Shown one piece after another: positions 34,576 through 45,690 of a DNA stretch of 64,000 bases. The stretch is from Branchiostoma floridae (Eukaryota; Chordata; Leptocardii; Amphioxiformes; Branchiostomatidae). Position 1 is the stretch's first letter. Every line of letters starts with the position of its first letter. The stretch spans positions 8,432,617 through 8,496,616 of the forward strand of contig NC_049988.1 of assembly GCF_000003815.2 (NCBI RefSeq). Direction: 5' to 3'. Both the position numbers and the translations under genes were made by a program. The notes beneath the pieces are model-generated. The model saw only the letters and a list, made by a program, of their open reading frames with translations. It searched no databases and was not told the origin of the DNA.

Positions 34576-37249
34576 TCTCCAACATTTTTCCAGGCATAAT
34601 CTGACTAAGCCTTACATACCTCAAAGCTTTAAGCATGGGGTATATCATTAGGTGTCTATAGTTGGCTCACCAAAATGGCGATGTTTCGCTCAATTTTTGC
34701 TTTACGAAACGATACGTAGCTACTCACTTGATTGCGAATCCATTCTGCGACCTTGCGTTTATCCCAAAATTCGTTCAATATTTCAAAGCTAGTAGATTTC
34801 AAATGTACCAAATATGCCCCGTAGCCTTGGTGAAAACATTTGAGCAAGTCTTGTCAACTTTGCACTGCCTTAATTTAAAAAGAATTGTTTCTGTCCCATT
34901 AAGCTATAGCTAAGTACATATCACAAAAAAAGAAAACGTTTATAGATACACGTATGCATATGCAAGTAATGGTGTTTTTGTCAGCATAAACTAAAATTTT
35001 GGCAGCCCTTCCTCTGATCAGGAGGCCAAATTAGATCCGACAGCAAGAGCTAGTGCAACACAGGTTGTATGGTCAAAGGATTGTCTAAAAGCAAACGAAT
35101 TTGTCCGCATTTCTGAAATGTAATCAGTGGGGAAACATTGTTTGTGTCTCACTACAAAGTGCACCTCTCACTGTTGAACAATCTACATTCTGCCACAAAG
35201 TAGGGCTCATGTGATCTTCAATGTAAATTCTCACATACGTTCAGTCGATCTAGATTTAGCAACGCCTAGCATGGTTACAATTTTGTGCAACAATTTTCCT
35301 CTCTTGCAGTCGACCGTCACTCAAAACCATCCACCCAACAAACGCCCGTACCAAGAGGGGTCACCGACACTTTGCAGTTGTCATAATTATCCACCAAAGG
35401 GTTAAACAAACGTTTTGTTCGCCATTTGTACTTCTGTGAACCCCGCCATGGTGTCTGTGCCGTTACGGGCCCAGCGGGCTGCCCGCCTCTGTTCGCCCCT
35501 GCCCCGCACACAAAGCCGGGTAGTAACCAGGCTAAGCACCGCTCTTACAAGACCAAGCTATGGGAAACACAGCCTTGTTTTCACAGAGCGCCTACAGAGA
35601 AAGGGCGGAAATATTTGAGTGCATCCAGTGTTGCACCTCTTATTGTGTAAGTGCTGGATTATTTTGCGTCCACGTTTCAATAGCAGCACTTGGACATCAA
35701 AGCCGACCAGGGAACGCACACCGGTTGCGGGTTCGAGTCCCATTGGTCCATAAACAGATTGGTATACACCGTCACTTTGTTGGTAAAATACGAGAAGAAA
35801 GAACATTTTCTAAATATTGACTTTAGGGTATATCGTATCATTAGGTGGTGGGTAATTAATGTGTATTTCAATGGATGTACTATTGCAGTACTCCAGACTT
35901 GGTGTTTGAGATATTGTCCTGGCGATTCGCACCCGACAGGATACTCAATAGAAACGATAACAGAAAAATCCTCGCTGTCTGAAGGAATAACAAAATCCGA
36001 CGAAAGAAATAACAAGCGCTTACTAACACTACGGACACGGCCTTTTTGTTGGACTGAATGCTACCGATAATAGAAAAGAAAGTGTGCGGGCAGCTTTGCC
36101 GTGCCATTGACTTAGGTTCCGGTCTATTGGACCACCAAAGACCCTGTCAAAATGTCATCCCATATTTTCTTACTATTCGCCTAAAATGGGGAAATCGTCG
36201 AGAACTTTTACTTTATATTTTAGAGAAACGGTCGAAATTGATGGGAATTTTAACGTGAATAACAAAATAGGAACACAGTGAAAACGGAGAATAGAATAAA
36301 AGTTGGTGACTAGATACGCCTAGCGCTAACAGTACTTGACAGGAACAGATTTCGGACATCAAATGCTTGAAGTGAAATATACTTTCCATTGTGTACAAAA
36401 ATAGATAGAGATCTAGACCAATTTTTTGTTACGTATCATGTGTGCATCTGTTGTGAATTTTATGTCATAAAAATATCAGTCGATTGAGAACTGTCCTGTG
36501 TGCCGTCTGATGATGTGGCTGGTATAAAATCCTCTCCTGCCTTCGATAGATCTAGAAAGAAACTGAACCAAATTAAATGTACTATTCCTTCCCTGCAATT
36601 TAACTCTGCTTCCGATGTTTTCACTGACTGGAAACAAGGATTTTGAGCAAGACAGAGTTTTTCTGTGACAGAGAAGAAAGACCAAGGCATGGAATAGCAG
36701 GAGAAAGAGTGTGGTAAAACTTTAGCCAAGCTGATATGAAAAATCACAGATGTTCTATCGGTAATATTAGTTCTTGCTGTTATTACGAAGCCCATTCACG
36801 AAGCCGTGGAAGACCAAGTAACAAAATTTCATCAACCAAATTATAGACTACACCAAACTGGACAAAAATACACTGGTTGGTATAATGGAAGACAAGACTA
36901 AATTTAAAGGCATATAGCTGTGGAAGGGTTCCGAGTGAGCTCGACGGATTGAGTGTGAGATTTCGCACAAATTTATGATAAGTGATGTTGCCATATAAAC
37001 TGATTTTTACATGTTTCTTGATGATCAACCTCTGGACCTATGTGAATTCAAAAGGCCTCCATTCGGCAACAGTTTCCCATTTATCTGTCTCTGTTGACAT
37101 AAAGGTATCCTAGTGGTGTGGGATGTCTTCAACTACATTTTTATCTGTCGTGAGAATTTATGCAAACACAGTCAGTAATTCCTACCACGAAGACGAAGGC
37201 AGTGACACTATGAAGCTTAAAAGGGGAATATGGAATTATTTTATAGAAA

Positions 37250-37280
37250 CAAGGACGTTATATCTCATATAACGTCCTTG
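37250..37280. repeat. perfect 14-bp hairpin
   Basis: CAAGGACGTTATAT, loop CTC, ATATAACGTCCTTG. The stem is exact. It sits about 300 bases inside the intron from the first exon of the upstream bHLH gene. Confidence 0.8.
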
Positions 37281-37584
37281 ATAGAAAGAATGACAAGCTG
37301 ACAATGTAAATTTCGTATTTGGCACATTCTGGTGCATAACAACGCGGCAGCAACAGGTTACGACAAATTCGTGGTATGCGCCTTATAAACAACGCTTTTC
37401 GTCTAATCCTTTAAAGATGGTGTACTTAGAATGTGACACTTTACACACGTTTTGATAAATCTTTTAATGTGTCACAAAAATTACATTGTTGGAATTTCAT
37501 TGAACGTTTTCGTATAGATTAGATTCAAACGTTAAACGGAAAACCATACATGAGTAAAAGGTATATCTTAAATGACATCTTTAC

Positions 37585-38101
37585 CTTTGTCTTCGGGCAG
37601 CAAGTCTTTCATTCTCCGTCTTGTCAAATAGACGACGGTCTCGTCCTCTTTGGTTTGTCTTGACCGAGACCTTCTCGCCCGCGACGAACCTTTGGTCTTC
37701 ACCGCACCCGTGTCGTCCTCTGGGCGGGCCCTGGACGCACCAGGGCCCGAGGGATCGTTCTCGTTCAGTACGTTAGTCAGGTGCTCGATATACTGCGACG
37801 CGAGCCGCAATATTTCTATTTTGGAGAGTTTAGTTGCTGGGGTTGGTACCGGAGTCGGTATACAACAGGAGAGCTGCTGCAGCGCGTCTTGGACGGATTT
37901 TGTTCGGTACCTCTCCCTTGCGTTCGCCGCCTGCCTTTGCTGACTCAACCCGGTGAGCCTTGCCTTCCGACGCCGACGTTTCCGACCACGAGTTTTGCCA
38001 GGATTTTCTTCGGGGGAGGAGGGCAGGTCCCCCCGAGGAGTGAGGTCTTGTTCCCCGGACCCCTCGGTGTCGGGGTCTCTCACCTCGCACGTCGCCGCCA
38101 T
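37585..38101 (-). CDS. bHLH transcription factor, paraxis/scleraxis-like, exon 1
   Basis: First coding exon (172 codons plus one base) of a two-exon gene continuing at 29887-30596. The ATG at 38101 begins [10 protein letters not shown]. Residues 1-38 are acidic and Pro-rich. Residues 39-48 are Arg/Lys-rich, followed by ARLTGLS. The bHLH spans about 54-111: basic [16 protein letters not shown], then [21 protein letters not shown] and [16 protein letters not shown]. The RT-SV spacing, IPT, KLSKIE and LRLAS-YI-HL-NVL positions match the scleraxis/paraxis (TCF15) signature best; the second half then diverges. The donor is AAAG|GTAAAG. If unspliced, the frame stops six codons later. The RRRRK-RLTGLS-QRQAAN segment is shared with the gene at 27562-28161, supporting tandem duplication. 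An E-box CAGCTG lies near 38168, about 65 bases upstream. Confidence 0.85.
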
Positions 38102-39356
38102 TGTTAGAATATTTACCCACCGTTGTTTCCAACTTGTTCCTTCCGAAACAATTTCATAGTCGGTTCAGCTGAAGTCAAGTAATGACATCCGACGAATCCC
38201 AACCAGGCTTCTGATTGGTCGAATCGTACAAGAGCTTACAGAGATATAGGTTACACTCTAAACAGCACGCACCAATGACAATTAAAACCTGCGCTTTTCC
38301 TATCGGGGGTAAATCCTCGAGATCCTCTCTGTATGTGGGAGATCTGATGGTAAAAACGTGTTCCTTGCCCTCGGCTTTGGAAAATGGCGTTCACCTGCGT
38401 CTAAATAGTCTAAACTATTCTATAGCAGACGACAATGACTTACAGCTCAAAGTTAATGTGATATCTATCCTTTTCTTGAGTACACAACCGAACAAACCGT
38501 CGTTGTATTAAGCACCTCTGGTTACAATTTTGAACATGACTTTTAAATTCAGGAGATTTCCAACTATAAGCCAATAATATTAATAGACATATTGAAACGA
38601 AACGCCCAATTTGGCGATTATTTCTGTACACAATTGAGCACTTTGGGGGAAACGGTTTAAAGAGATCGACCCAGGTTGACTCGTTGCTGTATTAAATAGT
38701 GTTGCGAGTATTTTGATATGTTTCTTGGGAAAACTTTAATCCGTTTAATGGAACCGTTTTTGTGATTCACGAGAATTCTCACGCGTATCGTGTCCAGATA
38801 TGTCAGCTTGGTAGTTCGCCCATCTTTCTAAGACTGTCGGTAAAAAAAATATATTAAGAGCGCGGCATCTTGAAGGAAAACTTTCTCCTCACCAGCGGCT
38901 CACACATGTGAAAGGAAGATGTTTTCTCTTCTTGCTTGAATGAGTTTTGACGGAAAATGATAGCTTTGACATCGTTGAAATTCCTGTTGATATTTCCTGG
39001 AGGGCACGTCAAAAATTACCCACACCCTACTCCAAACAATATCAATTTCTTTGTTCAGAATGTCCTTCTTCGCCAAATAGAATTGACTTCCTCATGGGTT
39101 CGCTGTTACAAAATGCCGTTTTCCAGAAGGGCGCGAGATGCTACACTTGGAATGAGACTTCGTTTATGATTAGATGTATGATACGGGATGGTCCCTTAGT
39201 ATAGCTTTGCCATCCGACATCTTGAAACAATTTACGGTGACGAGGATCCGCCTCCTCAATTATCGGGCGGTCCTGAGGGGGTCCGGGGGTTAAGCAGGGT
39301 GCCGACACACATGATTATATCGTGATGGATCAGCGAAATATAGGATAACCTGCCCC

Positions 39357-39497
39357 GGATAATCATAGCCTCGTCATGCAGGCATCAGGAAGGATAACCT
39401 TAGCATAGTCATGCAGGCATTTGGAAGGGTAGCCATAACCTCGTAATGCAGACAACAAAAAGGATAACCATAGCCTCTTCATGGAGGCATCAGGAAG
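39357..39497. repeat. tandem repeat, ~35 bp x 4
   Basis: The imperfect unit is GGATAACCATAGCCTCGTCA followed by TGCAGGCATCAGGA. Four units are readable, diverged by substitutions and small indels. Confidence 0.7.
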
Positions 39498-39596
39498 GGT
39501 GTATGTGTAGATGTGTTGTGTATGAAAACGATGTATACTATTTGGTCCAAAAGTAGGGCTCCTTTTAGTTTTCCTGTCTATTTCTATTGCTGATCT

Positions 39597-39785
39597 ATAT
39601 CTTTATCCTCCTTTCCCCTCTCTTCTTTATCTCTCTCCCTCTTTCTCTCCCCCTCTCTCTATTGGTTTGTCTTTGTCTCCATCTCTCATTCGATCTCTTC
39701 GGTCTCTCTATCTTTCTGATTCTTTTTCTGTCTTTCTTTCTTTCTTTCTTGCAATCTAGTCTTTCACTCAATATCAATCTCTCAA
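39597..39785. repeat. polypyrimidine (CT/CTTT) tract
   Basis: The stretch is low-complexity C/T-rich sequence with a (CTTT)n core near 39730-39750. ORFs over it (Ser/Leu-rich or Arg/Glu-rich) are artefacts of composition. Confidence 0.75.
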
Positions 39786-40360
39786 TCCTTGGAGCGGAAG
39801 TATTAGTATAATGGTTACAGTCGCCAAAAACTCTGACGATATTGAATCCTGCGTTTTTAACAATCCTCCGGCCATTCTCCACAGGTCGCTGGAAAGAAAG
39901 TAGAAATTCGCCAAATCAGCCGGGCAGAAAACACGCCAGAGGAGTTAGATGTCCGAGAAGTATAGTTTGCGACCTTGTGGTAGAGGCTAGGGAGCTGGAC
40001 AATGGCGGGATAATGCTTAACAGGCTGTTGGTCACTCAGGATATCCGTGTTGGACTGTAGCTTCTATTATTCCAAAGGAGGCTGTCTTGAGCGGTAGCTT
40101 CTTTTAAAGTTGTCACCAAACAGTGTAGGTCCACACAGAAGCACGCACACCTGTCCTCAGTCGGAAACACCGCCCCACGTCACCGCAGTAGGTGTTCGCA
40201 CACCCCTGTCGAGTCGCCGGCTGTTCTTTGACAAATGTGCCGGTAGGAGTGGGGACCCGGCCGCCCGACTATACAACCTGCCACGCGGACAAAGGCCCGA
40301 TGACAGGCCTTGTTTACGGGATGATGCATGTGTCTGGAACCCGCGTGGGGAGGGTGGATT

Positions 40361-40640
40361 ACTGTTACATGACCTTGGCTTAGAAGGAGGAGAAAGAATC
40401 TATACATGCTAGTTAACCTAAAATACTTACCTGTAAATACCACACATTTCAGTGTATAAGACGGAACATCTCCGTTTTATAGCCCCCGGGCCACACAATT
40501 GTTGTTGGATTATTGTTACATGACCTTGGTAAAGAAGGAGAAGAAAGACTCCATACAAATCCGCATGCTAGTTTACCTAAAATACTTCCCACGCATTTCG
40601 GTGTATAAGACGGTACACATCTCCGATTTATAAGCCCACG
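40361..40640. repeat. tandem duplication, ~145 bp
   Basis: Two copies contain GTTACATGACCTTGG, GCTAGTT-ACCTAAAATACTT, GTGTATAAGACGG and GGGCCACACA in the same order (about 40361-40502 and 40505-40640). The end of copy 2 continues into sequence similar to 24150-24255 and 24339-24430, so it belongs to a dispersed repeat family. Confidence 0.65.
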
Positions 40641-41327
40641 GGCCACACATTTGTGTTGGCACTACAGCAGGAGGCTAGTCCACTAGTAGTTCTCTTTCTC
40701 TTAAGCGGTGAATGCTATACAGAGAAAGCAGGCATACCGTATGTAATGTAGCTCAAGATACATGCACAAAGTGTACCAAACATTCAGTCCGCATGCTTTA
40801 CTAACTGTTTTAACTGTTTGTACCGGACTTTCCTTCCGGACTACCTTGAGCCACTGACCGCGGTCTCAGACATATCAATCAAAGTAATTACACCCAAGGT
40901 CCATCTACAACACTTCCGATTACAAACACACAGAACAACACAGCGGCGTGATAGACTGACCATGATGAACGATGTATATACTTGTCTTGAAGGTAAAAAC
41001 ATCCGCTTCTTTTTCAAGACAATGTTTGTGGTAACTCAGTTTGTCATTGTCCAATACAACTTGCCACGTATATCCCCTTTTATCACGTACAGGTATATAC
41101 AGCCGCTCAGAAAAATTGTCAACCGTCGGAAAACGTTTCGATATTTCTTTATCACATCTGCTTGGAAATTGAATCTCTGGCCGATATCTAGTGTATGTGT
41201 ACATGTAATGCAAGGCAACAAAGTTAGTGGTTTACTCAAGCAACTGTACCAGATTTGGAAATGGTCAGAAAACCGTCATATCTAGAAGTCCACAATCCGT
41301 TCAGTTGCCTTTTAGTTGCTTGACTTT

Positions 41328-41508
41328 TTCTCCAAGCAGAGGTTGGGTCGCGGAAATAGTAGTGGTCGGGATTTTTACAGGCTCGCTTCCCTCACGGAAT
41401 TTGAAAGGGTAGCCCCGCCCTGGTGCATTTTGCGGCGGAGGTGAGAGGAGCGAGCCGGTAAAAATCCCGACCACTACTATCTCTGCGACCCAACCTCTGC
41501 TTGGAGAA
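41328..41508. mobile_element. MITE with ~60-bp terminal inverted repeats
   Basis: The left arm TTCTCCAAGCAGAGGTTGGG… and the inverted right arm match almost fully for about 60 bases, including GTAGTGGTCGGGATTTTTAC and GGCTCGCT. The outer bases are those of the CTCCAAGCAGAGGTT family, but the body is different. Confidence 0.8.
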
Positions 41509-42217
41509 TAGTTTGAATAGCTGTTACATTGCAGTTGCAGTCTAGAAAAAAACTACCAGGGCCCCAGCTTTCCACTGTATGGAGATTGTTTAGCGACACA
41601 GCGTGGACAAAATATAGTATGTTTTATCCTTTCCAAAATCTATCGAGTTGATTGTGTAACTGTTTCCGCGAGTATCTCATTACCTGAATGTCTAACCTTC
41701 ATCGACGTAGTACATGTACATGTATTCATCCCAAGCAAAAGACTGGGCGAAAGTGTATTAAAATAAACGCCCAACGAAACAACCATTCAAAATACACATG
41801 CAAACTTTCATCACGCCTACTTACACGTAATTGGTCTATTGTCTAACAGTTTCCGTCTCTGCTTTGAAAAATTTGATGCTGGCAAAACAAACGCATCATC
41901 TCTACATCCATATTCAGTGCGAGAAAGAAAAATTGACGCCTTTGTAAGGATAAGACAAAAGTAGATCTAATTTTCACAGTTTTCGAAAAGACGTGATAAT
42001 CTGTCCAGATTAGGCGTTAACCGTTACCGATACGCAAGCCGAGTACAGCGGGTTCGTTGATACAGTACTGGGTAATCCGTTGGTTTTACTGTGGGCGTCC
42101 CAGTGTTGAGAAAGATATATCGATCTGTTATCTTTGAATAGAGCTGGAAGGATACATCTGTCGAAGCAAGTGTTTGAAATAGATTCCTTTTCACACAGCG
42201 CGCTAGCGGGAAAATCA

Positions 42218-42490
42218 TACGAGGGGCGTTCAATAAGTAATGGTCCTGACCCACTTCTAGTTGTCTGATCTAGATGAAATTGTATATGTGTAATGATTCA
42301 TATCTCTATAGATCATGTTGCAAAAAACAGCTCTGAACTAATTGTGGTTTTTGATTTACAGGAGTTTGAACTGAGTCAGGTGTGAAATGGAGTCAGTTGA
42401 GTGTCGCGCAGTGATCCGGCGCAAGAACGCACACCAAAGGAGACTTTTGATGACATGAAAGAAACTTATGGTGATGATACCCCATCATAT
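42218..42490 (+). pseudogene. mariner-type transposon remnant, cut by gap
   Basis: TACGAGGGGCGTTCAATAAG starting at a TA is a typical 5' end of a mariner (Tc1/mariner) element. At 42387 an ATG opens a short reading frame resembling the N-terminus of a mariner transposase (MESVECRAVIR). A frameshift near 42420 moves the continuation (RTPKETFDDMKETYGDD) into another frame, and the sequence then enters the run of N. After the gap no transposase sequence is recognised. This is a broken copy. Confidence 0.6.
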
Positions 42491-42590
42491 NNNNNNNNNN
42501 NNNNNNNNNNNNNNNNNNNNNNNNNNNNNNNNNNNNNNNNNNNNNNNNNNNNNNNNNNNNNNNNNNNNNNNNNNNNNNNNNNNNNNNNNN
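42491..42590. other. assembly gap (100 N)
   Basis: There are exactly 100 N, the conventional length for a gap of unknown size. The mariner remnant enters it from the left. Confidence 0.98.
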
Positions 42591-43089
42591 ATCAAAAGTC
42601 TCCTTCTCTATATAACCTAGTACATTTATGTAAACTGACTGTCATCACCCTATACAGTCCAACTGCAGCCAAACATGTCTTGCTTTAGAAGATGAAAAGA
42701 AGGAATTTGATAAGGAAAGATGCATTTTGTAAACACGGAAAAGGCAGACTGGATTGAAACACTTGACGTGGACGGACGTTGACGAAATTCTTGCAAGTGT
42801 TATGGACCATACCTTAACTGCTGGGGAGTCTTTCTATCTAAGGATCATAACTGATAAACAGTAGCACAGGTGCCTAGGTCTTTTAGATGAGTTCGTAAGG
42901 ATGTCCAACTGTGCCATCTACTTAACAAGACAAAGTCGCTTTGCAATTCTGAACTACGTCGAGTTTTCTTGTGTATTGATTTCACCACATTGAATAGACA
43001 TCTATCGGTAAATATAAGAACTGCATGTACGTGGTCAGTTTCGGCACCTGTTCGCAGGAGCGGGCTATGATGTAAACGTCAACATTGAC
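42591..43089. other. sequence between gap and tRNA cluster
   Basis: No gene is recognised, and no transposase frame resumes after the gap. Confidence 0.4.
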
Positions 43090-43095
43090 GTCTCT

Positions 43096-43146
<51 letters not shown>

Positions 43147-43163
43147 GAGCCCACCCAGGGACG
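43090..43163 (+). tRNA. tRNA-Asn(GTT), copy 1
   Basis: The 74-nt cloverleaf starts GTCTCTGTGGCGCAATCGG. The anticodon loop is CTGTTAA (GTT) on a TTCGG/CCGAA stem. The T arm is GGTTCGAGCC, and the acceptor closes with CAGGGAC plus G. TTTT follows within 12 bases, a likely Pol III terminator. No fault is visible. Confidence 0.95.
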
Positions 43164-43419
43164 TTAGATAAGTTTTGCTTCCATTTCCGACAATCCGAAG
43201 TTTGTTTTCTTTGGTAGGGGAGGGGTCTTATTCAATTCTTTATTGTCATCTTCCAGAAACAATGGCAACAAGAAACACATCGAGGAAACGAGTTATAGCA
43301 AACACTTTTCCTTACAAGGTCCGGTCACTTTGGGGACTTAAAAAGGAATGAAGCGATCGTTTGTCTCTCGCGAAAAGTTGTCTTTATGTTTAATTTAGTT
43401 TAGGGTCCAAAAAATTTAT

Positions 43420-43503
43420 TGTCAGAAGTGGGATTCGAACCCACGCCTGGAGAGCCAGACTGCGACCTGAACGCAGCGCCTTAGACCGCTCGGCCATCCT
43501 GAC
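43420..43503 (-). tRNA. tRNA-Leu(CAG), copy 1
   Basis: An 84-nt class II tRNA on the minus strand, starting GTCAGGATGGCCGAGCGG. The anticodon loop is TTCAGGT (CAG). The variable arm is long, with CTGGCTCTCCAG, and the T arm is GGTTCGAATCC. A T run follows about five bases past the gene. It faces copy 1 of tRNA-Asn at 256 bases. Confidence 0.95.
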
Positions 43504-43815
43504 AATGTTGATGCATTTCACCAACTGTTTAAGGCAAGAACAGTTCACGTTAAATGCTGATTTGCCTGGTATAGCCTACTGCTCATGTCAATCAAATACC
43601 AGCGACGGCGCCGTCAAATGGCGAATACCACAGCACATATTGCTCGTGCCCCATCCATTATAAAAGTTGCTAGCAAAAGGGAAATTTTCCACTATTGTCA
43701 GTGGAAACCAACCCAAACAACAGTCGCAATAATAATATAACAATAAGTCCCTAATTGTGTTGCCAGCTACCTTGGTACAGTGAGAGACGAAAGTCATATT
43801 GATTTGAACGTGCAG

Positions 43816-43821
43816 GTCTCT

Positions 43822-43872
<51 letters not shown>

Positions 43873-43889
43873 GAGCCCACCCAGGGACG
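43816..43889 (+). tRNA. tRNA-Asn(GTT), copy 2
   Basis: Identical to copy 1 over all 74 positions. TTTT follows about 10 bases downstream. It appears functional. Confidence 0.95.
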
Positions 43890-43974
43890 AGGTACAAGTC
43901 TTTTATGTCACTATTTACTAGTATATCATCTTAGTGGCAACAGCATACTTTGTGCGTGTCATTGGTACATATGT

Positions 43975-44060
43975 AAGATAGAGGTCAAGGTCGATTATGG
44001 GCCTTCTGGCCCCTGACCTTGGTACTGCAGCATGACGTCCGATTTTTTATCCTGGACACT
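43975..44060 (+). repeat. ACCTCCAT-family repeat fragment
   Basis: It contains AGGTCAAGGTCGATTATGGG and CCTTGGTACTGCAGCATGAC, as in the copy at 45600-45665. Confidence 0.5.
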
Positions 44061-44303
44061 GAAACGTCCAACTTGATGTGTCTTTAGAAGGTCAACAGAC
44101 ACGAAACGTTCATACAGCCGGTAGTACATACTTATGGGATATCTTTCAAACAATGTACGTGGGAAATACATGGCCCTTAGATGACATTGAACGTATGATG
44201 TTGCTGACATTGAGACATCATCAGATAACACATGGCTCGTCATCTATCAATTCTATCTTTGCTGATGACGTTCCCGAAACAAAGCATCGTTAAAACACTA
44301 TTT

Positions 44304-44600
44304 GATAGGTATCATTCTCCCACGCAGAGCAGTACCCGTGGCCTACGCAATATTTCTTGGAGAGGCTCTTCTAAACTGGGAGGAGGTTTCCATTTTTGTG
44401 GGTTAGGCACTTAGGCTTCTAACCAGCTGTCAGCCAATCAGAGAAGCGCATGTATGTTCTCTTTTGGTTAAACGGATTATCTGGTTGGCTGACAGCTGGT
44501 AATAGGTCAACGCACAAAAAGTGGAAACCTCAGCCGGTTTAGCAAAGCCTTCCCAAGGTATGTTCTATAGACCGTGAAGCGTAGGAGAATGATAGCGAAC
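44304..44600. repeat. ~300-bp fold-back element
   Basis: Imperfect arms of about 120 bases pair across the element. TATCATTCTCC at the left is matched by GGAGAATGATA at the right. CTAAACTGGG…GGTTTCCA pairs with TGGAAACC…GGTTTAG. CCAGCTGTCAGCCAATCAGA pairs with GGTTGGCTGACAGCTGG near the centre. It lies between tRNA genes. Confidence 0.7.
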
Positions 44601-45084
44601 TAGCGTGCACAGTTATCGCCCTGCCATTTTTATTGATCAATTGTTTTCATAATCTCTCCTTCCTTTTTGTTCTTAACATTTACAGCCAGTACAAAATTCA
44701 GTTGGTACCTCCTAATGAAAGAAATAATTCATTTGCCAAGTATGATGGGAAATCGGTGAAAAAAATTCAGGTACGGGTACAACCAGCCCCCACCCTCCCA
44801 GCCAGGGAACACCAGTCGTCTACTCAGTTCCTAATATGGCACCTATGATTGATTGTTCCCAGAGCAGTAACATACTACCTTTCTTGGCATTTGTCCGAGA
44901 GACACTCTGGCTTCTATGACAGCTAGAGTGACCTCGCGAAAAAAAGAATGCCAGCATAACATTTCTCAAGGCACAGTAAAAATCTTCCGACTCACTCCAA
45001 GGCCGTGTTGTTGGCGAAGAATCAAGATAAAACATTGTCAGGTGAGTGTCTACCAGAGACTTCGGAAAGGGCGCAGAATGTTTA

Positions 45085-45230
45085 GTAGCCTGGATACCAT
45101 CCGGGTAGTAGTTCGCTCCTATATGTTCGCTTCTGCCGCCTATAGTAGAGAAGCGACTGTATATACAAATGTAGTTCATGTTGAATGTCGGAGCGAACTA
45201 CTAGTACTATCCGGATAGTACCCAGGCTAC
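45085..45230. mobile_element. MITE, TAGCCTGG family
   Basis: GTAGCCTGGATACCATCCGG at the left matches the inverted CCGGATAGTACCCAGGCTAC at the right. Both arms continue into AGTAGTTCGCTCC. There is no clear target duplication. Confidence 0.75.
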
Positions 45231-45468
45231 AAACTTAGCTATTCTATATACATATAAATATTATCTTCGTATTCTACATTTCACTCAGCAGACCGACATG
45301 TTTGGTAACATGCTGGTTTTGAAATCCGTTAGTTATGCATTAGTTATGGGTAATATTTTCTCCCGGTGTGTTTCATTTGCCGTGAAGTTCATCCCGTCAT
45401 CAGGAGGCAAACCGTCTGGACTTGATCGGTGTGTATGAACCCTGCAGTCTCAGTTAAGGCACATTTTT

Positions 45469-45690
45469 ACCTCCATGAAAAATTGAGGTATTGTTTTTGG
45501 GCATATCTGTGTCTGTTTGTGTTTCCGGATATTTGTGGTGATTATAGCTTCAGAACCTCTTCATGGACCATGATGATATTTGGTATGTGGGTAGGGGTTG
45601 GGAAGACAAAGGTCAAGGTCGATTTTGAGCCTCCTGGTATGTGACCATGGTACTGCATCAGAACTTCAATTTTTTAAATCTTTTGACCTG
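45469..45690 (+). repeat. ACCTCCAT-family repeat
   Basis: It begins ACCTCCATGAAAAATTGAGG and contains GATATTTGGTATGTGGG, AAGGTCAAGGTCGATTTTGA and CCATGGTACTGCA. The order matches 59292-59490 reversed. Confidence 0.6.

Larger units (their letters stand above)
30597..37584 (-). other. ~7-kb intron of the upstream bHLH gene
   Basis: It holds MITEs (31132-31256, 32117-32300), a CTTCTAA minisatellite (34352-34575), a perfect hairpin (37250-37280) and an E-box cluster (33405-33466). Minus-strand ORFs inside it lack family features. The longest cleanly charged one (32576 down to about 32301) abuts a MITE. Confidence 0.55.
38102..41327. other. noncoding region upstream of the bHLH locus
   Basis: No gene is supported. 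The first 150 bases are the likely promoter of the 38101 gene. Tandem repeats occur at 39357-39497 and 40361-40640, and a polypyrimidine tract at about 39597-39785. Confidence 0.5.

Noticed and set aside
35677-36070. ORFs on both strands, one with WDSNPQPVCVPWSALMS
   Set aside because: Overlapping opposite frames across a B-box-like GGTTCGAGTCCC. The phrase type is common in repeat translations, and there is no A box or cloverleaf for a tRNA.
39357-39497. Regularly spaced short repeats
   Set aside because: Considered as CRISPR-like, but the repeats are imperfect, contiguous and without unique spacers, in a eukaryotic genome.
39587-39882. Leu/Ser-rich and Arg/Glu-rich ORFs
   Set aside because: Composition of the polypyrimidine tract.
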